The notes under the pieces were generated by a model. The model made no database searches, had not been told where the DNA came from, and saw nothing but the letters and a program-made list of their open reading frames with translations. A stretch of 64,000 bases of DNA from Liopterus haemorrhoidalis (Eukaryota > Arthropoda > Insecta > Coleoptera > Dytiscidae): contig OZ020616.1 of NCBI GenBank assembly GCA_963971575.1, positions 19,231,535 to 19,295,534 on the forward strand, in the 5' to 3' direction. Position numbers and translations under genes: made by a program. Position 1 is the first letter of the stretch, and every line of letters begins with the position of its first letter. Positions 54,721 through 64,000 of the stretch are shown piece by piece.

Positions 54721-56034
54721 CAAGTTTTCAATAAAATAGATAGTTTAACTTATTCTGACCAGTCCGAATCCCATTACTTCCTCATCTTATCTTCTTAGAT
54801 AGTTTTATGTCTAAAACAATAATAAATAAAATATACGACTTTTATTCGAAAAATATAGTGCCAACTGTGCCTCTTTAAATAAAAAAATTGGAAGAAGACG
54901 GAATAGAATTTCCATACAAAGTTAGCCATATGTATAATTATTTGAAGTTGCCAGGATTTATATTTGTTGAAAAAAAAAGAATGATTTTTGTTTGTGCAAA
55001 TTTGAAGTATGTATTTAATATTGACTATAAAGACTTTAAAACAAAACGATTTTTAAACATGCCTATATTTATAATTCAAATAAAGCCAGTCCTAAGCATG
55101 ATAAAAATGTGAAGGAATGTCATGTGAGTATATACAGTTCATTATAAATAGCATATAAGAAAACACGTTTATTTTAAATAATTATTACGGTCCTGGGAAC
55201 TATTATTAACAGAACCATAAACTCAACAAGTATAATGGTTATACTGTCAGACATTATTGGAATCAATAAGTGAGGATGGCCGTTTCATTTTGGAAATTCA
55301 TACATCAAAACCATAGCCTTCCGGCGCCCCTAGACTCGCTTGTTGGTAAACGAGCCCTGATTAGGATTAAGGTGGATGAAATAAATAGTATAGTTTTATA
55401 ATGAATTATTATTCAACATAACATTGTGGGGTCATCTTTAGCAAATTACTTCAGTTTTGATGTAATTCAAACAACTAGTACACTAAATTAATACATAAAA
55501 TATTGTTGCGCTGATAAAGTCCGACGTGTGACGAACAGTCGGGGATATTCATTACCTATAAAACAAGTTAAATAATAAGAATTATTGCAGGACAATTAGA
55601 CACAGAAGCAACTGTTGCATATATTGTTGCTTCGATGGACCTTTTTCTTCCAACTTAAAAAACAGCATTTAAGATAAAACAATCATAATTTTTTAAATTT
55701 TAAAACGTGTTCTGATGCTTAAAAAAACAAATGTTGTTAAAATATTTAGTATAATTTTAAAATTAAAAAAACTAACCTAAGATCTACCAAGTATACAAGA
55801 TCTCTAGAATGACGAGTACAATGCACACGACACATGAAGCGGATGAAGAGGGCAGAGTGGTGGGAAGATACTAAAATACTAAACATCGAACAAATGGGAA
55901 GAACTAGGCAAAATATGTCTAACTACGCAAAATATGGTATGCTAAACTAGGCAAAATATGAGGATATCCAGCAATGACTTACGACAGGAGTGGCGAACCT
56001 ATTTGTGCTCACGTGCCAAATAATATCAACTGCA
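54721..56034. other. no gene assigned
   Basis: The plus frame 54888-55112 (EEDGIEFPYKVSHMYNYLKL) is open but unrecognised. About 55985-56030 (GTGGCGAACCT...CACGTGCC) resembles a hAT end. No bounded element. Confidence 0.3.
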
Positions 56035-56036
56035 TA

Positions 56037-57049
56037 CAGGGTATCCCAGCCAAGTGGTTCACCATTGCTATCTTTGTTAATAATATAGATAGAGATTCGG
56101 TTAAATGGACAAAGTTCGAGTATTTTACATAGGAAATATTATAACAGACTCAAAAATATTTTTGTATGTTTCGTTGACCAGATATTTTGAAAATAAACAT
56201 TTTTTTAAATGGAATGCTCTGTATATTGTTAGGCCATTGAAATAACGATTTTTTTGTCTTTAAAAAAAACTAAACATGTTTATAATGATTTTTTTTAAAT
56301 AACGGAAATATCAACGTTACAAACTTATATACAGAGCCGCAGTAAGGAAAACTTGCGCTAGGGGCAGAGCCGTGTTTTGGCGCCCTTAGCAAATAAAAAC
56401 AAGGTTCTCACCTCTCAAAATTTAAGTGATGAGAAAAAAAAAGGTCCTCACCTCCCGATATCCAAGTGACGATAAAAAAAAGGTCCTCACCTTCACAATA
56501 GCGCCCCTTAGTCAAGCCTGTCAGCGCCCAGGGCCGTCGCCCCCTCCGCATACTGCGGCTCTGCTTATACAAATAGTACGATTAAAAACTTGCATATAAT
56601 AAAAACAAAAGTAAAAATTACCAAGTATTTTGGTTACAAATATTGTTCGAATAAATACCCATTACTGTTTAAACACAATCTTATTCTTTATTTTATGTTT
56701 CGTATCACATTGCGTAACATATTTTTAGAAATTTTGCTGCAAGAGATATTTTATTTTTTAGTTCGTCTAAACTATTAATTAGATCCGTTATTAAAAAAAA
56801 TTCATTATAAACATGTTTAGTTTTTTATAAAGACAAAAAAATCGTTGTTCCAATGGCCTAACAATATACAGGGTATCCCATTTTAAAAAATGTTTATTTT
56901 CAAAATATCTGGTCAACGAAACATCTAAAAATATCATGATATTTCCTATGTAAAATACTCGAACTTTGTCCATTTATTTATTTTTTCGAATCTCTATCAA
57001 TAATATTTAAAAAAATAGCAATGGTGAGTCACTTGGCTGGGACACACTG
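56037..57049. mobile_element. long-inverted-repeat element, CAGGGTATCCCAGCC ends
   Basis: Arms of about 250 bp (56037-56290 and 56795-57049) are mirror images, for example GGGTATCCCAGCCAAGTG against CACTTGGCTGGGACAC and GGACAAAGTTCGAGTATTTT. TA flanks both sides. A hAT MITE is nested at 56332-56563. No transposase. The adjoining element starts only two bases (TA) further on. Confidence 0.8.
56332..56563. mobile_element. hAT MITE, CAGAGCCGCAGTA family, complete copy
   Basis: CAGAGCCGCAGTAAGG and CATACTGCGGCTCTG. 8-bp flanks CTTATATA and CTTATACA (one mismatch). It carries two to three minisatellite cassettes at 56398-56490. Reference copy for the truncated one at 35794. Confidence 0.85.
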
Positions 57050-57053
57050 TATA

Positions 57054-58264
57054 CAGGGTGTTTGTTTGAAACGCCGCACCTTAAATAACTCCTTTATTTT
57101 AAGAGATACAAGAAATTCTTCAGAAGAAAAGTTAAACTAAACAAATGGGCCCACTTAAGAACTACTAATAAGAATTCTGCATCAATTCCGGTTTCAGCGG
57201 AAATTGTTTCGACTTTTTTTCTAGTATAGGGAATCGGTACTTTAATTTTAACCATTTCAAAATGGCGACTATTTATTTACAAAATAATAAATAACATAAA
57301 AGTCGTAGGAACTAAATTATAAAAAGATATAACATTATGTAACTAGAAAAAACAATAAAACAAAATATGACTAAAGTTAGTAATAAACTAAGGAAAATTT
57401 ACAATTGTTCAATATGACCGCCGTTGTTATCCACACATTTCTCATTCGTAATAAAAACTCTTCCATTACATTTAGAAGAGTATACTCTTGAATTTCCCTG
57501 ATGGCTGTTCTTACCCTATGTTCTAAGTCTTCTAACCTTTACCTTCAGGATACCTTTCTTGGTACAGTTGCTGGGCCCTAACAGAATTTATTTATTTAAT
57601 TTAATTTTTGTTTATTTATATCCAAAGTACAAGATTAAATAGTTTTATTTTTACAAATAATAATAATATTAATAATTTGTACACTGGATAAAGGCCCATG
57701 ATCAGTCATTGTAAGAATACAAAGACTGTTCTTCTTCATTTGACATTCTATTCTATTCTATTTGACATTCCCCGAATGCCAGAACCATATCTGTTATTTC
57801 TTCATTTGAATAATACCTAAGCCATAATTACAAATGATTCGATGTTACCACCTTTAATAACAAACTCGTACTAACAGGCAAGAAAATTTGCAGGTTTTAT
57901 TTGTTTTTTTATGTAACAAAATCATTTTCAAAGCTTGCTATGTTTAACTTTATACGATTCATGTTATTTATTATTTTGTAAATAAATGGCCGCCATTTTG
58001 AAATGGTTAAAATTAAAGTATGATATTTTGACATCTTTGTAAAGCTGATTTAATGTACTTTCAAGAAATAAAAATTAAAGTACCGATTCCCTATGCTAGA
58101 TAAAAAGTTGAAACAATTTCCGTTGAAACCGGAAGTGATGCAGAATTATTTTTATAGTCTTAAGTGGGCCCTTTTGTCTAGTTTAACTTTTCTTCTAAAG
58201 AATTTTTTCTATCTCTTAAAATAAAGGAGTTATTCGAGGTGCGGCGTTTCAAACAAACACCCTG
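57054..58264 (-). mobile_element. mariner-type element, CAGGGTGTTTG ends, transposase decayed
   Basis: Long inverted ends (CAGGGTGTTTGTTTGAAACG against CGTTTCAAACAAACACCCTG, continuing through GGAGTTATT). TA at 57052-57053 and 58265-58266. On the reverse strand about 57420-57540 reads HRVRTAIREIQEYTLLNVME and EFLLRMRNVW, which resembles the C-terminal tail of mariner-type transposases of insects. Nothing else of the protein is left. Confidence 0.8.
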
Positions 58265-58266
58265 TA

Positions 58267-58827
58267 TATAGCGTGTTCCATGCTTAACTTGTTAAGTATG
58301 GAGATCTCGAGAACGGTAATAGATACGAGGTAGGTTAAATTAGGATAAAGTTGCCGTATTAAAGGACCATTTTAACGATGCCCTTTTCCCCCCAAAAAAT
58401 CACTAGATATGAACGAAAATGTAAATTTTCCAGTTTTTAATTATTGCTCGTAACCCAAAATTAAAATGTTAAGTGATTTTGGTGTGAACTTTTTCATGTT
58501 GTATTTACAGGGGCTATAAATTTTGTTTCTTATCGCGTACCGTTTTGAAGTTAACGGGATCAATTTTAATTTTTCATATGGAGCTTATAGTAGGTTATGA
58601 TAATTTTTAATAGAGCTTTTTTTGCTATTCAACCATATCAAAAAGTCCTATTTTATTTTAATAAATAATATGAAAAATTAAGAAACACTTTTTATTCTAT
58701 CAAAATAAGAGGCTTTATTAAAAATAAACAGTATGTCCGAAGTTACGAAAATGTAGATGAACTAAGACGAAATACTATCAGACTTTTTTAAACAATTAGA
58801 CCTAGATTATTGCAGAGATTGTTGAAA
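58267..58827. other. no gene seen
   Basis: Non-coding AT-rich stretch between two elements. It starts with a TATAGCGTGTTCCATGCTTA block but no partner end was found. Confidence 0.4.
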
Positions 58828-59676
58828 CAGTGGCGCACCCAGGATGGGGGAAAAAGAAAGAGGGAAATACCGTTTTTTTTTTAGATCATCACTTGTATTT
58901 CAGAAGTGTGGAGCTTTTTGTTTTTTTTTTTGCCCCCACCGGAGGTGAAGAAAATCATTACATCTGATGCCAAACTAAAGACAGTGGAGACAGAACTTCA
59001 AAATTTTAATAACTTGATTTATTTCTATCAAAAAGATATTGATTATACAAAAAAAAAAAAAACTCTTGAATATGAGTTTAGGCTGTGGTACAAAAAATCC
59101 GAAGACATTGAATGCAAACCGACTACTGCTATTGATACCTTGGTATTATGTAATCCAGTTTTTTTATAAAAATATTTACATTCTTCTCACAATTGCTAGT
59201 TGCCAGTATCGACTTGTACGGCAGAGCGGTCGTTTTTAGCACTTAAATACCCTAAGTCATTTTTAAGAAACACAATGGATGAAAAAAGGTTAATTGGTTT
59301 GGCATTATTATATATTCATCAAGATATTAAAATAAGTCCAGATGAAATACTTTCTGAAGAAAGCGAATTAATTTTATATTGTAATATGTACGATATATGT
59401 ATGTTAATAAATTTGTTTAATTTCTCAACTTTACCGTTGCGCAATGAAACATAATATTTTATGGTAGGTACGACACATTTTTGATTCAAATGGCACAGCA
59501 ATAATGTTAAAATTCAGTTTCATGAAGGTTCAAAAAATAACCGAAACGTTGGGTTAAATAATATACTATAAAAGACCTAGAACTCTGTTATTTACTACCC
59601 AAGCCATGTAATTACCAATTTAGAAAATTTTGTTATCCCCCCCCCCCCCCAAGCTGAAATCCTGGCTACGTCCCTG
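58828..59676 (+). mobile_element. hAT element remnant, CAGTGGCGCACCCAGG ends
   Basis: CAGTGGCGCACCCAGGATGG at the left against the mirror of ATCCTGGCTACGTCCCTG at the right. No matching 8-bp flanks remain, so one side may be rearranged. It holds two blocks of transposase coding sequence. Confidence 0.7.
58906..59454 (+). pseudogene. hAT transposase C-terminal relic (ZMYM-type)
   Basis: The plus strand reads LEYEFRLWYKKSEDIECKPT and YKNIYILLTIAS, then after a frameshift near 59200 MPVSTCTAERSFLALKYPKS with FLRNTMDEKRLIGLALLYIH. This is the hAT dimerisation region (TAERSFSxLKxxKSxLRNTM type). A poly-A expansion at 59050 is another probable frame lesion. N-terminal two-thirds absent. Confidence 0.8.
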
Positions 59677-59725
59677 GTCAGGTGTATAAACACGAACTGA
59701 CATTTTTTATTATTCTATTTGACGC

Positions 59726-59985
59726 TATTGAGAACTGACACGCTCGGATACGCAGTCTGGTGGTCAAATATTGTACTACGCGACTGTAGTACTATTTGAA
59801 ATTATTACATATGTTCTGGTGTTGATTTTTTGTTAGAACGTCGATAGATACATTTTCATAAAATAAAAATGTACTGTGCTTAATTTAACCTGTTCCCTGT
59901 TAGCATATTGACAGCTGAATACTAGACAATTCAGCCATTTTGCCATGAATTACAGCGCCGCTAACGGTAATGTCACTTCTCAATT
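59726..59985. repeat. TTGAGAACTGACA repeat, near-identical to 10178-10436
   Basis: About 260 bp matching the copy upstream of NUS1 with only a handful of substitutions, the highest identity of any long repeat pair here. Ends TTGAGAACTGACAC and TGTCACTTCTCAAT. Confidence 0.85.
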
Positions 59986-60642
59986 ATTACGTAGCATGTG
60001 AGACGTTGGATACAATACTTCTTTAAACAGCAGAGTTTGGAAAAAGACGCAGGAGTGTGGGACGGAAAAACTGGCCAATGAACAAGTAGATAAAATGATA
60101 GTCAAGTGGATTTCTCACATACTAAAGCAAGCAGCTGCGTTTCTACAGTTTTGATGTTCGACTGTGATGGGTGGTATTTAAGTTTGTAGACCTAACTACT
60201 AGATATAGTATACAAGTGTTAGAATATGAACTGATATTTGTTTATTAACTGTTCTATGTACCTGTCACCGTCATAGTGCTCTTTCTATGCGCAACATAAA
60301 GACCGCCCTGCCACGAGATATTTGCCAAACAATAATGGTCTGTGGGATTTTGGTCGTTCATCACTTGTTCATTCTACCTCGTCTATTTTGACTCGGTCGA
60401 CCTAGAAGATTTCGAGTATACGTCTGTAGATCCACATATCAAAAGTTTTCATAAAAAGCTACCGAAATACCTTTTTTTCGATAACTTCGGACAGGGTTCA
60501 ATATGGGGGTCAAATTTACAGTTCATCTACTATATAAATTAATATTCCATGTGCCACTCTTAAATAAATTAAAATAAAAATGATTTAATTTTTAATTTCC
60601 TACCAAAATAACTGCCTCACGTGAAATTATTGGCATGCGCGT
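59986..60642. other. no gene assigned
   Basis: About 60340-60540 is open on the plus strand (SVDLEDFEYTSVDPHIKSFH) but unrecognised and without splice support. Confidence 0.3.
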
Positions 60643-62218
60643 CTTAGGGCGTGTTTAGCGAAGGCACCTGCTGAGAATCAGCACTTAACCTGTTTACTTT
60701 GTGATTAAAGTCAATTAGTGCAAATACTGTGATCTATAGTGAAATAAATTTAAGATCGTAGTGCCGCGGTGTTCAATTTTGGAACGTAGGTAAAGGGTAC
60801 TTAATGTTATTGTTACATAGCTGTGAAAGTGAAATTATAGGAATAAATATGTTTTACAATATTTTGTGAACCTGTTTTACTATTTTATCAACAAGTAAAT
60901 TATTACAAATATTTATAGCCATATTTTTAGATGAAACGTCTCTAAAAAAAAATTAAAAACTATATTTTGTGATGTAGGTTATGGTGATAAAATTTTTTAT
61001 AGTGGATTATTTGAAGTTTATATATGGAATTAAAAATTTACGCGTTGTATATGAAGGAGAGGAAGTGTAAGCAAATTTTCAACCAATGGCCCACTTTTTT
61101 TCCAAATTTTTCTTTTCTAAACTGGGTTTTACACGATTCAATTTATTGATCAATTAATTGAAAAAGTTGACATTCAATTAATTGAAGTGTGTAAAGTGTA
61201 AAAATTTCGTCAATTAATTGATCAATTTACACACAAAAAAGTTGATCAATTTATTTTGAAAATAGAACAAGTTCTATTTTTTCATCAATTTTTCAACAAT
61301 TTTTTAGGGAATACTAGGTATTTTTTTTCTATTAAGAAATTGCAAACTGTTTAGCTGTAGCATAACCTGTAAATATATTGTCTGTGTTTTGTTTTCAAAT
61401 GTGACAAGACTTCGAACGTTCAAATTTACCATCATCTAGGTTATTTCTTTTGTTATTGTTCACAGCTCGTAAATTTGTGAAGGTTTTTTCAATATTTTCA
61501 TTCTGATAAATATGTCAACATGTTTGACAGTTGGTAATGTAAAAGTTTAAAAAAAAATTGATTTTTTGTTTCCAAGGTTACCAATAAATTTTTCAATTAA
61601 TTGACAAAAAACTTGATCAATTTATTGAACTGTGTAAAACCAACTTAATCCAGTTTACAACTTCCTCAATTCCAAGTTTTGTTATTAATTTAACATTGTA
61701 GGTGGAAATCTGAGGAACGATAATTCAGGGTTCCTCTTTTTCCTTGACTTGCACATAGGTACACAACAATAAGATGTATCCATTTTATTGGACTTTGCAA
61801 AAACATGCCAACGACTTCTACTTTGAAGCAAGTCATTAAAAGTTCATCACTTAGAATCTCTCTAATCTGGAAATGCCGATATTTTAAATAATCCACTACG
61901 AAAATGTTATCGCCATGACTTAAAACATTCACAAAATATAGTTTTTAATTTTTTTTAGAGATGTCATACAAAAATATGGCTTTATAAACATTTGTTGCTT
62001 TATAAATAACTTACTTGTTGATAAAATAGTAAAACAAGTTCACAAAATATTGTAAAATATATTTATTCCTATAATTTTACGTTTACATCTATGTAACAAT
62101 AACATTAAATACCCTCTACCTACGTTTCAAAAAAGACCGCCGCGGCCCTAGGATCTTAAATTTATTTCCCTATAAGGCAACATACTCAACAGTAATGCTC
62201 GCTAAATACGCCCCTAGG
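60643..62218. mobile_element. long-inverted-repeat element, about 400-bp arms
   Basis: Left arm about 60643-61050 and right arm about 61860-62218 mirror each other: CTTAGGGCGTGTTTAGCGA, AAATAAATTTAAGATC, CATAGCTGTGAAAG-type block, AGGAATAAATAT, TTACTATTTTATCAACAAGT. Target duplication not resolved. A separate palindromic element is nested at 61124-61641. No transposase. Confidence 0.75.
61124..61641. mobile_element. palindrome-rich TIR element, GGTTTTACAC ends
   Basis: GGGTTTTACACGATTCAATT at the left against the mirror of AATTGAACTGTGTAAAACC-like sequence at the right. The flanking AACT (61120-61123 and 61642-61645) may be a 4-bp duplication. Both ends carry repeated CAATTAATTGATCAA words in either orientation. 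Confidence 0.6.
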
Positions 62219-62262
62219 TTCACTACCTCTGGTGTAAAGGATAATTAAATATACGATTATAG

Positions 62263-62472
62263 CGGATAAAAGAGTACAGCATCGTAGGATCTGGGAAGGA
62301 AAGCTGGACATCCTTCAGTCAATGGAAATATGCAAAAAATGAGCTAACACTGCTAAGATCTTATGAGTATTGGTATACTAAGTATTCAGAAAATTTAAAT
62401 ACAAATCAAACAGTTGCTGCTATTACCCAAGAAGAGGAGAGAAAAGCAAGAAAAGAAAGAGAGAATAAATGA
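62263..62472 (+). CDS. unassigned exon-like frame
   Basis: Open plus frame after a possible TATAG acceptor (62261-62262), ending with TGA at 62470-62472. It reads YSIVGSGKESWTSFSQWKYA, KNELTLLRSYEYWYTKYSEN, then a charged tail ITQEEERKARKERENK. Balanced amino-acid composition and a terminal stop look like a last coding exon. No family is recognised, no start codon is in frame, and no upstream exon was found. It could equally be a fragment of a repeat-borne gene. Confidence 0.35.
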   Translation, partial: RIKEYSIVGSGKESWTSFSQWKYAKNELTLLRSYEYWYTKYSENLNTNQTVAAITQEEERKARKERENK

Positions 62473-63049
62473 TAAAAAAAGCATATTAGCTTACCGTATT
62501 AAATTCCTGGACATAAGGCCTCCAAATGTGTTTAATTTTTTGACAGGCTAGCACTAAATTTACTTGGAAAATAGCTTGCCTATTCACTCCTTATCAGGGA
62601 ACTTATGTAATAAGCACACGCTAGGGACTACTGCTATCAGAAATTAAACATGCCGCAACCTGTTGTAAAAAAGAACTGGTTCCAGGTTTTCCCGGTTTCG
62701 AAAACCCGAGCCTATACTCTGTTCAAAATCAAAAAGTAGTAATCATGCAATATTCATGTGATAATCTTGTCGGACTCTCGTCGTTCATTGATTGTTGAGC
62801 ACTTAAATTTATACATCAGCCAATATGGTAGCAATTTTAATCTTTCACGTGATTTTATTACTATTTCTGCATTTCGAACAGGGTATAGAACCGAGTATTC
62901 GAAATCCGATTTTACCCGAAAAACGGTTCAGTTCCCATCACTACTACGAACAACACTTCCTAACGACCCAAACTTAAGGACTCAAGCATCTGACTGAGTC
63001 AGAAGAGAATCTGAAAGAAACCAACTAAGTGCGCAACATAAAAACTAAG
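62473..63049. other. no gene; possible hAT debris
   Basis: About 62670-62715 (GAACTGGTTCCAGG, CCCGGTTTCGAAAACCCGAG) and 62925-62945 (CGGTTCAGTTCCCATCAC) look like the two ends of a hAT of the CAGTGATGGGAACT type. No duplication was found. Confidence 0.35.
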
Positions 63050-63172
63050 CATACAAAGTCTTTTTAAAAATACTTCTTTTTCGTTAATCTACACATCAAG
63101 AGTTTCGATTTGATACCCTACTCAAAATTTACAGAAATATATATAAGGGTAAAGGTCCACATACAGATTAAA
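63050..63172 (+). repeat. GACAGACAGA family fragment
   Basis: Carries the block upstream of the CAGA motif (GTTAATCTACACATCAAGAG, TTTGATACCCTACTCAAAAT) as in 37110-37170. Confidence 0.55.
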
Positions 63173-63180
63173 GTCTAAAT

Positions 63181-63876
63181 CAGGCATGTGCAACCTAAGG
63201 CCCGTAGCCTTATTTTGTCTGGCCCGCGATAGCTATCCAAAACTCCATTGAATTTGGCCCACGACTATATCTTTGTTTTCAGAGATCGAATGCGGTTAAA
63301 CGCTTGATGTTGATGTGAAACAAGCTCCACTTTCTCTGCAAATGGAACTACTTGAACTACAGGAGAACTCAGATTTGAAGTAAAAAATGAAGGACATTTC
63401 ACTAATGAGTTTTACAAGAAATATATCCTAGTTGACAAATTTACGAAACTCATACCTTTTGCTCAGAAGAGAATTGCGCTCTTTGGAAGCAGTAACAAAT
63501 GTAAACAGTTTTTTTTTTCTCGGTTGAAGTTCGTTAAATAAAACAAGGACGCGAATAACGGATTCACACCTAGAAAAAACGTTACGTGTTACTTCATACG
63601 TTGTTTCCCCGAACATTGACAAACTTGTGAGCAATATGAAGTCCTAACCGTCCTATTTAAATTAAATAAACATTTTGTTCTTATTTAACAATAGTTATGC
63701 ATTATAAAAGATTATTTTTCTTGTGTTTTTTATGAATGTTTGAACTTTGAGTTTTGAAAATTTAAAATGTTTTATTTTTTATATTAAAGACAATTTCAGT
63801 GAAGTAATTAAAAAAAGTTCTGGCTCGCGAATGTATTTCAGATCGCTATCGGTCTTTTGGCAGTTGCACATGCCTG
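63181..63876 (+). mobile_element. hAT remnant, CAGGCATGTGCAACC ends, GTF2IRD2-like transposase relic
   Basis: CAGGCATGTGCAACC and GCAGTTGCACATGCCTG. 8-bp flanks GTCTAAAT (63173-63180) and GTTTAAAT (63877-63884). The plus strand reads LDVDVKQAPLSLQMELLELQ with ENSDLK, then in another frame KFTKLIPFAQKRIALFGSSN. This corresponds to the end of GTF2IRD2/FAM200-like hAT transposases (PFxxDVxxAPxxMQMELIELQ followed by FGSTYxCE). Stops and frameshifts are frequent. Internally deleted to 696 bp. Confidence 0.85.
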
Positions 63877-64000
63877 GTTTAAATACTAGCTAGTTGGTGG
63901 CAACGGTCAGGGAGTTGCTGGAACCAGGTGAGGATATCATGATTTACATTTATTAAATAGAGAAAGTGAAGGGGAGAAGTTTCCCGCAAGCAGTTAAGTT

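Noticed and set aside
54888..55112. Host gene exon
   Set aside because: Open but unrecognised frame with no splice partner and AT-driven composition (Lys, Ile, Phe, Asn).

Overview
This looks like a piece of an AT-rich insect nuclear genome (eukaryotic exon/intron structure, GT-AG splice sites, very dense DNA-transposon debris of mariner/Tc1, hAT, Harbinger and Tigger type). A hemipteran such as an aphid relative would fit, but the species cannot be fixed from the sequence alone. Only two conserved host genes are firmly recognisable, and they lie head to head: ADCK1 (mitochondrial aarF-domain/UbiB-like kinase) on the minus strand, with exons at 6269-6570 and 7060-7494 and its 3' exons beyond the left edge; and NUS1 (the Nogo-B-receptor subunit of cis-prenyltransferase) on the plus strand, with exons at 10879-11188 and 32372-32814. 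The two genes are functionally unrelated in known pathways (mitochondrial lipid/quinone biology versus dolichol synthesis in the ER).

Layout. 1-6268: ADCK1 intron 2 or flank, holding a 1.4-kb TTAA-type element with a nested hAT MITE, several copies of a TAAGC...GCTTA MITE, and a 1956-bp unclassified TIR element. 6269-7494: ADCK1. 7495-10878: intergenic, with two hAT MITEs and a cluster of a repeat ending in TGTCAGTTCTCAAT. 10879-32814: NUS1, whose single 21.2-kb intron is a transposon graveyard. It holds a THAP relic, a 144-bp tandem array, three abutting MITEs, Tc1 debris, a relic of an arthropod repeat-borne protein, tRNA-derived SINE heads, a Tigger relic, a hAT element built on a 32-bp minisatellite, a LINE reverse transcriptase relic, and a Harbinger-type element carrying a fold-back transposon.

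32815-64000: no firmly identified host gene. Instead there is a layered stack of elements: a Tc1 with IR/DR ends (33057-35226), mariners (37707-38406 and the almost intact 49008-50293), at least six hAT insertions with recognisable 8-bp target duplications, a Tigger (42850-44065), long-inverted-repeat elements (56037-58264 and 60643-62218), and a spliced SWIM-zinc-finger reading frame (53411-54029) beside a THAP fragment. One exon-like reading frame at 62263-62472 is unassigned.

The window is mainly useful as a nested transposon record. Many insertions can be delimited to the base by their target-site duplications. Two are confirmed by paralogous empty sites inside the same window. One MITE family can be tied by its terminal sequence to a transposase-bearing relative. 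I did not find a convincing new multi-gene system; the best leads are listed as findings.
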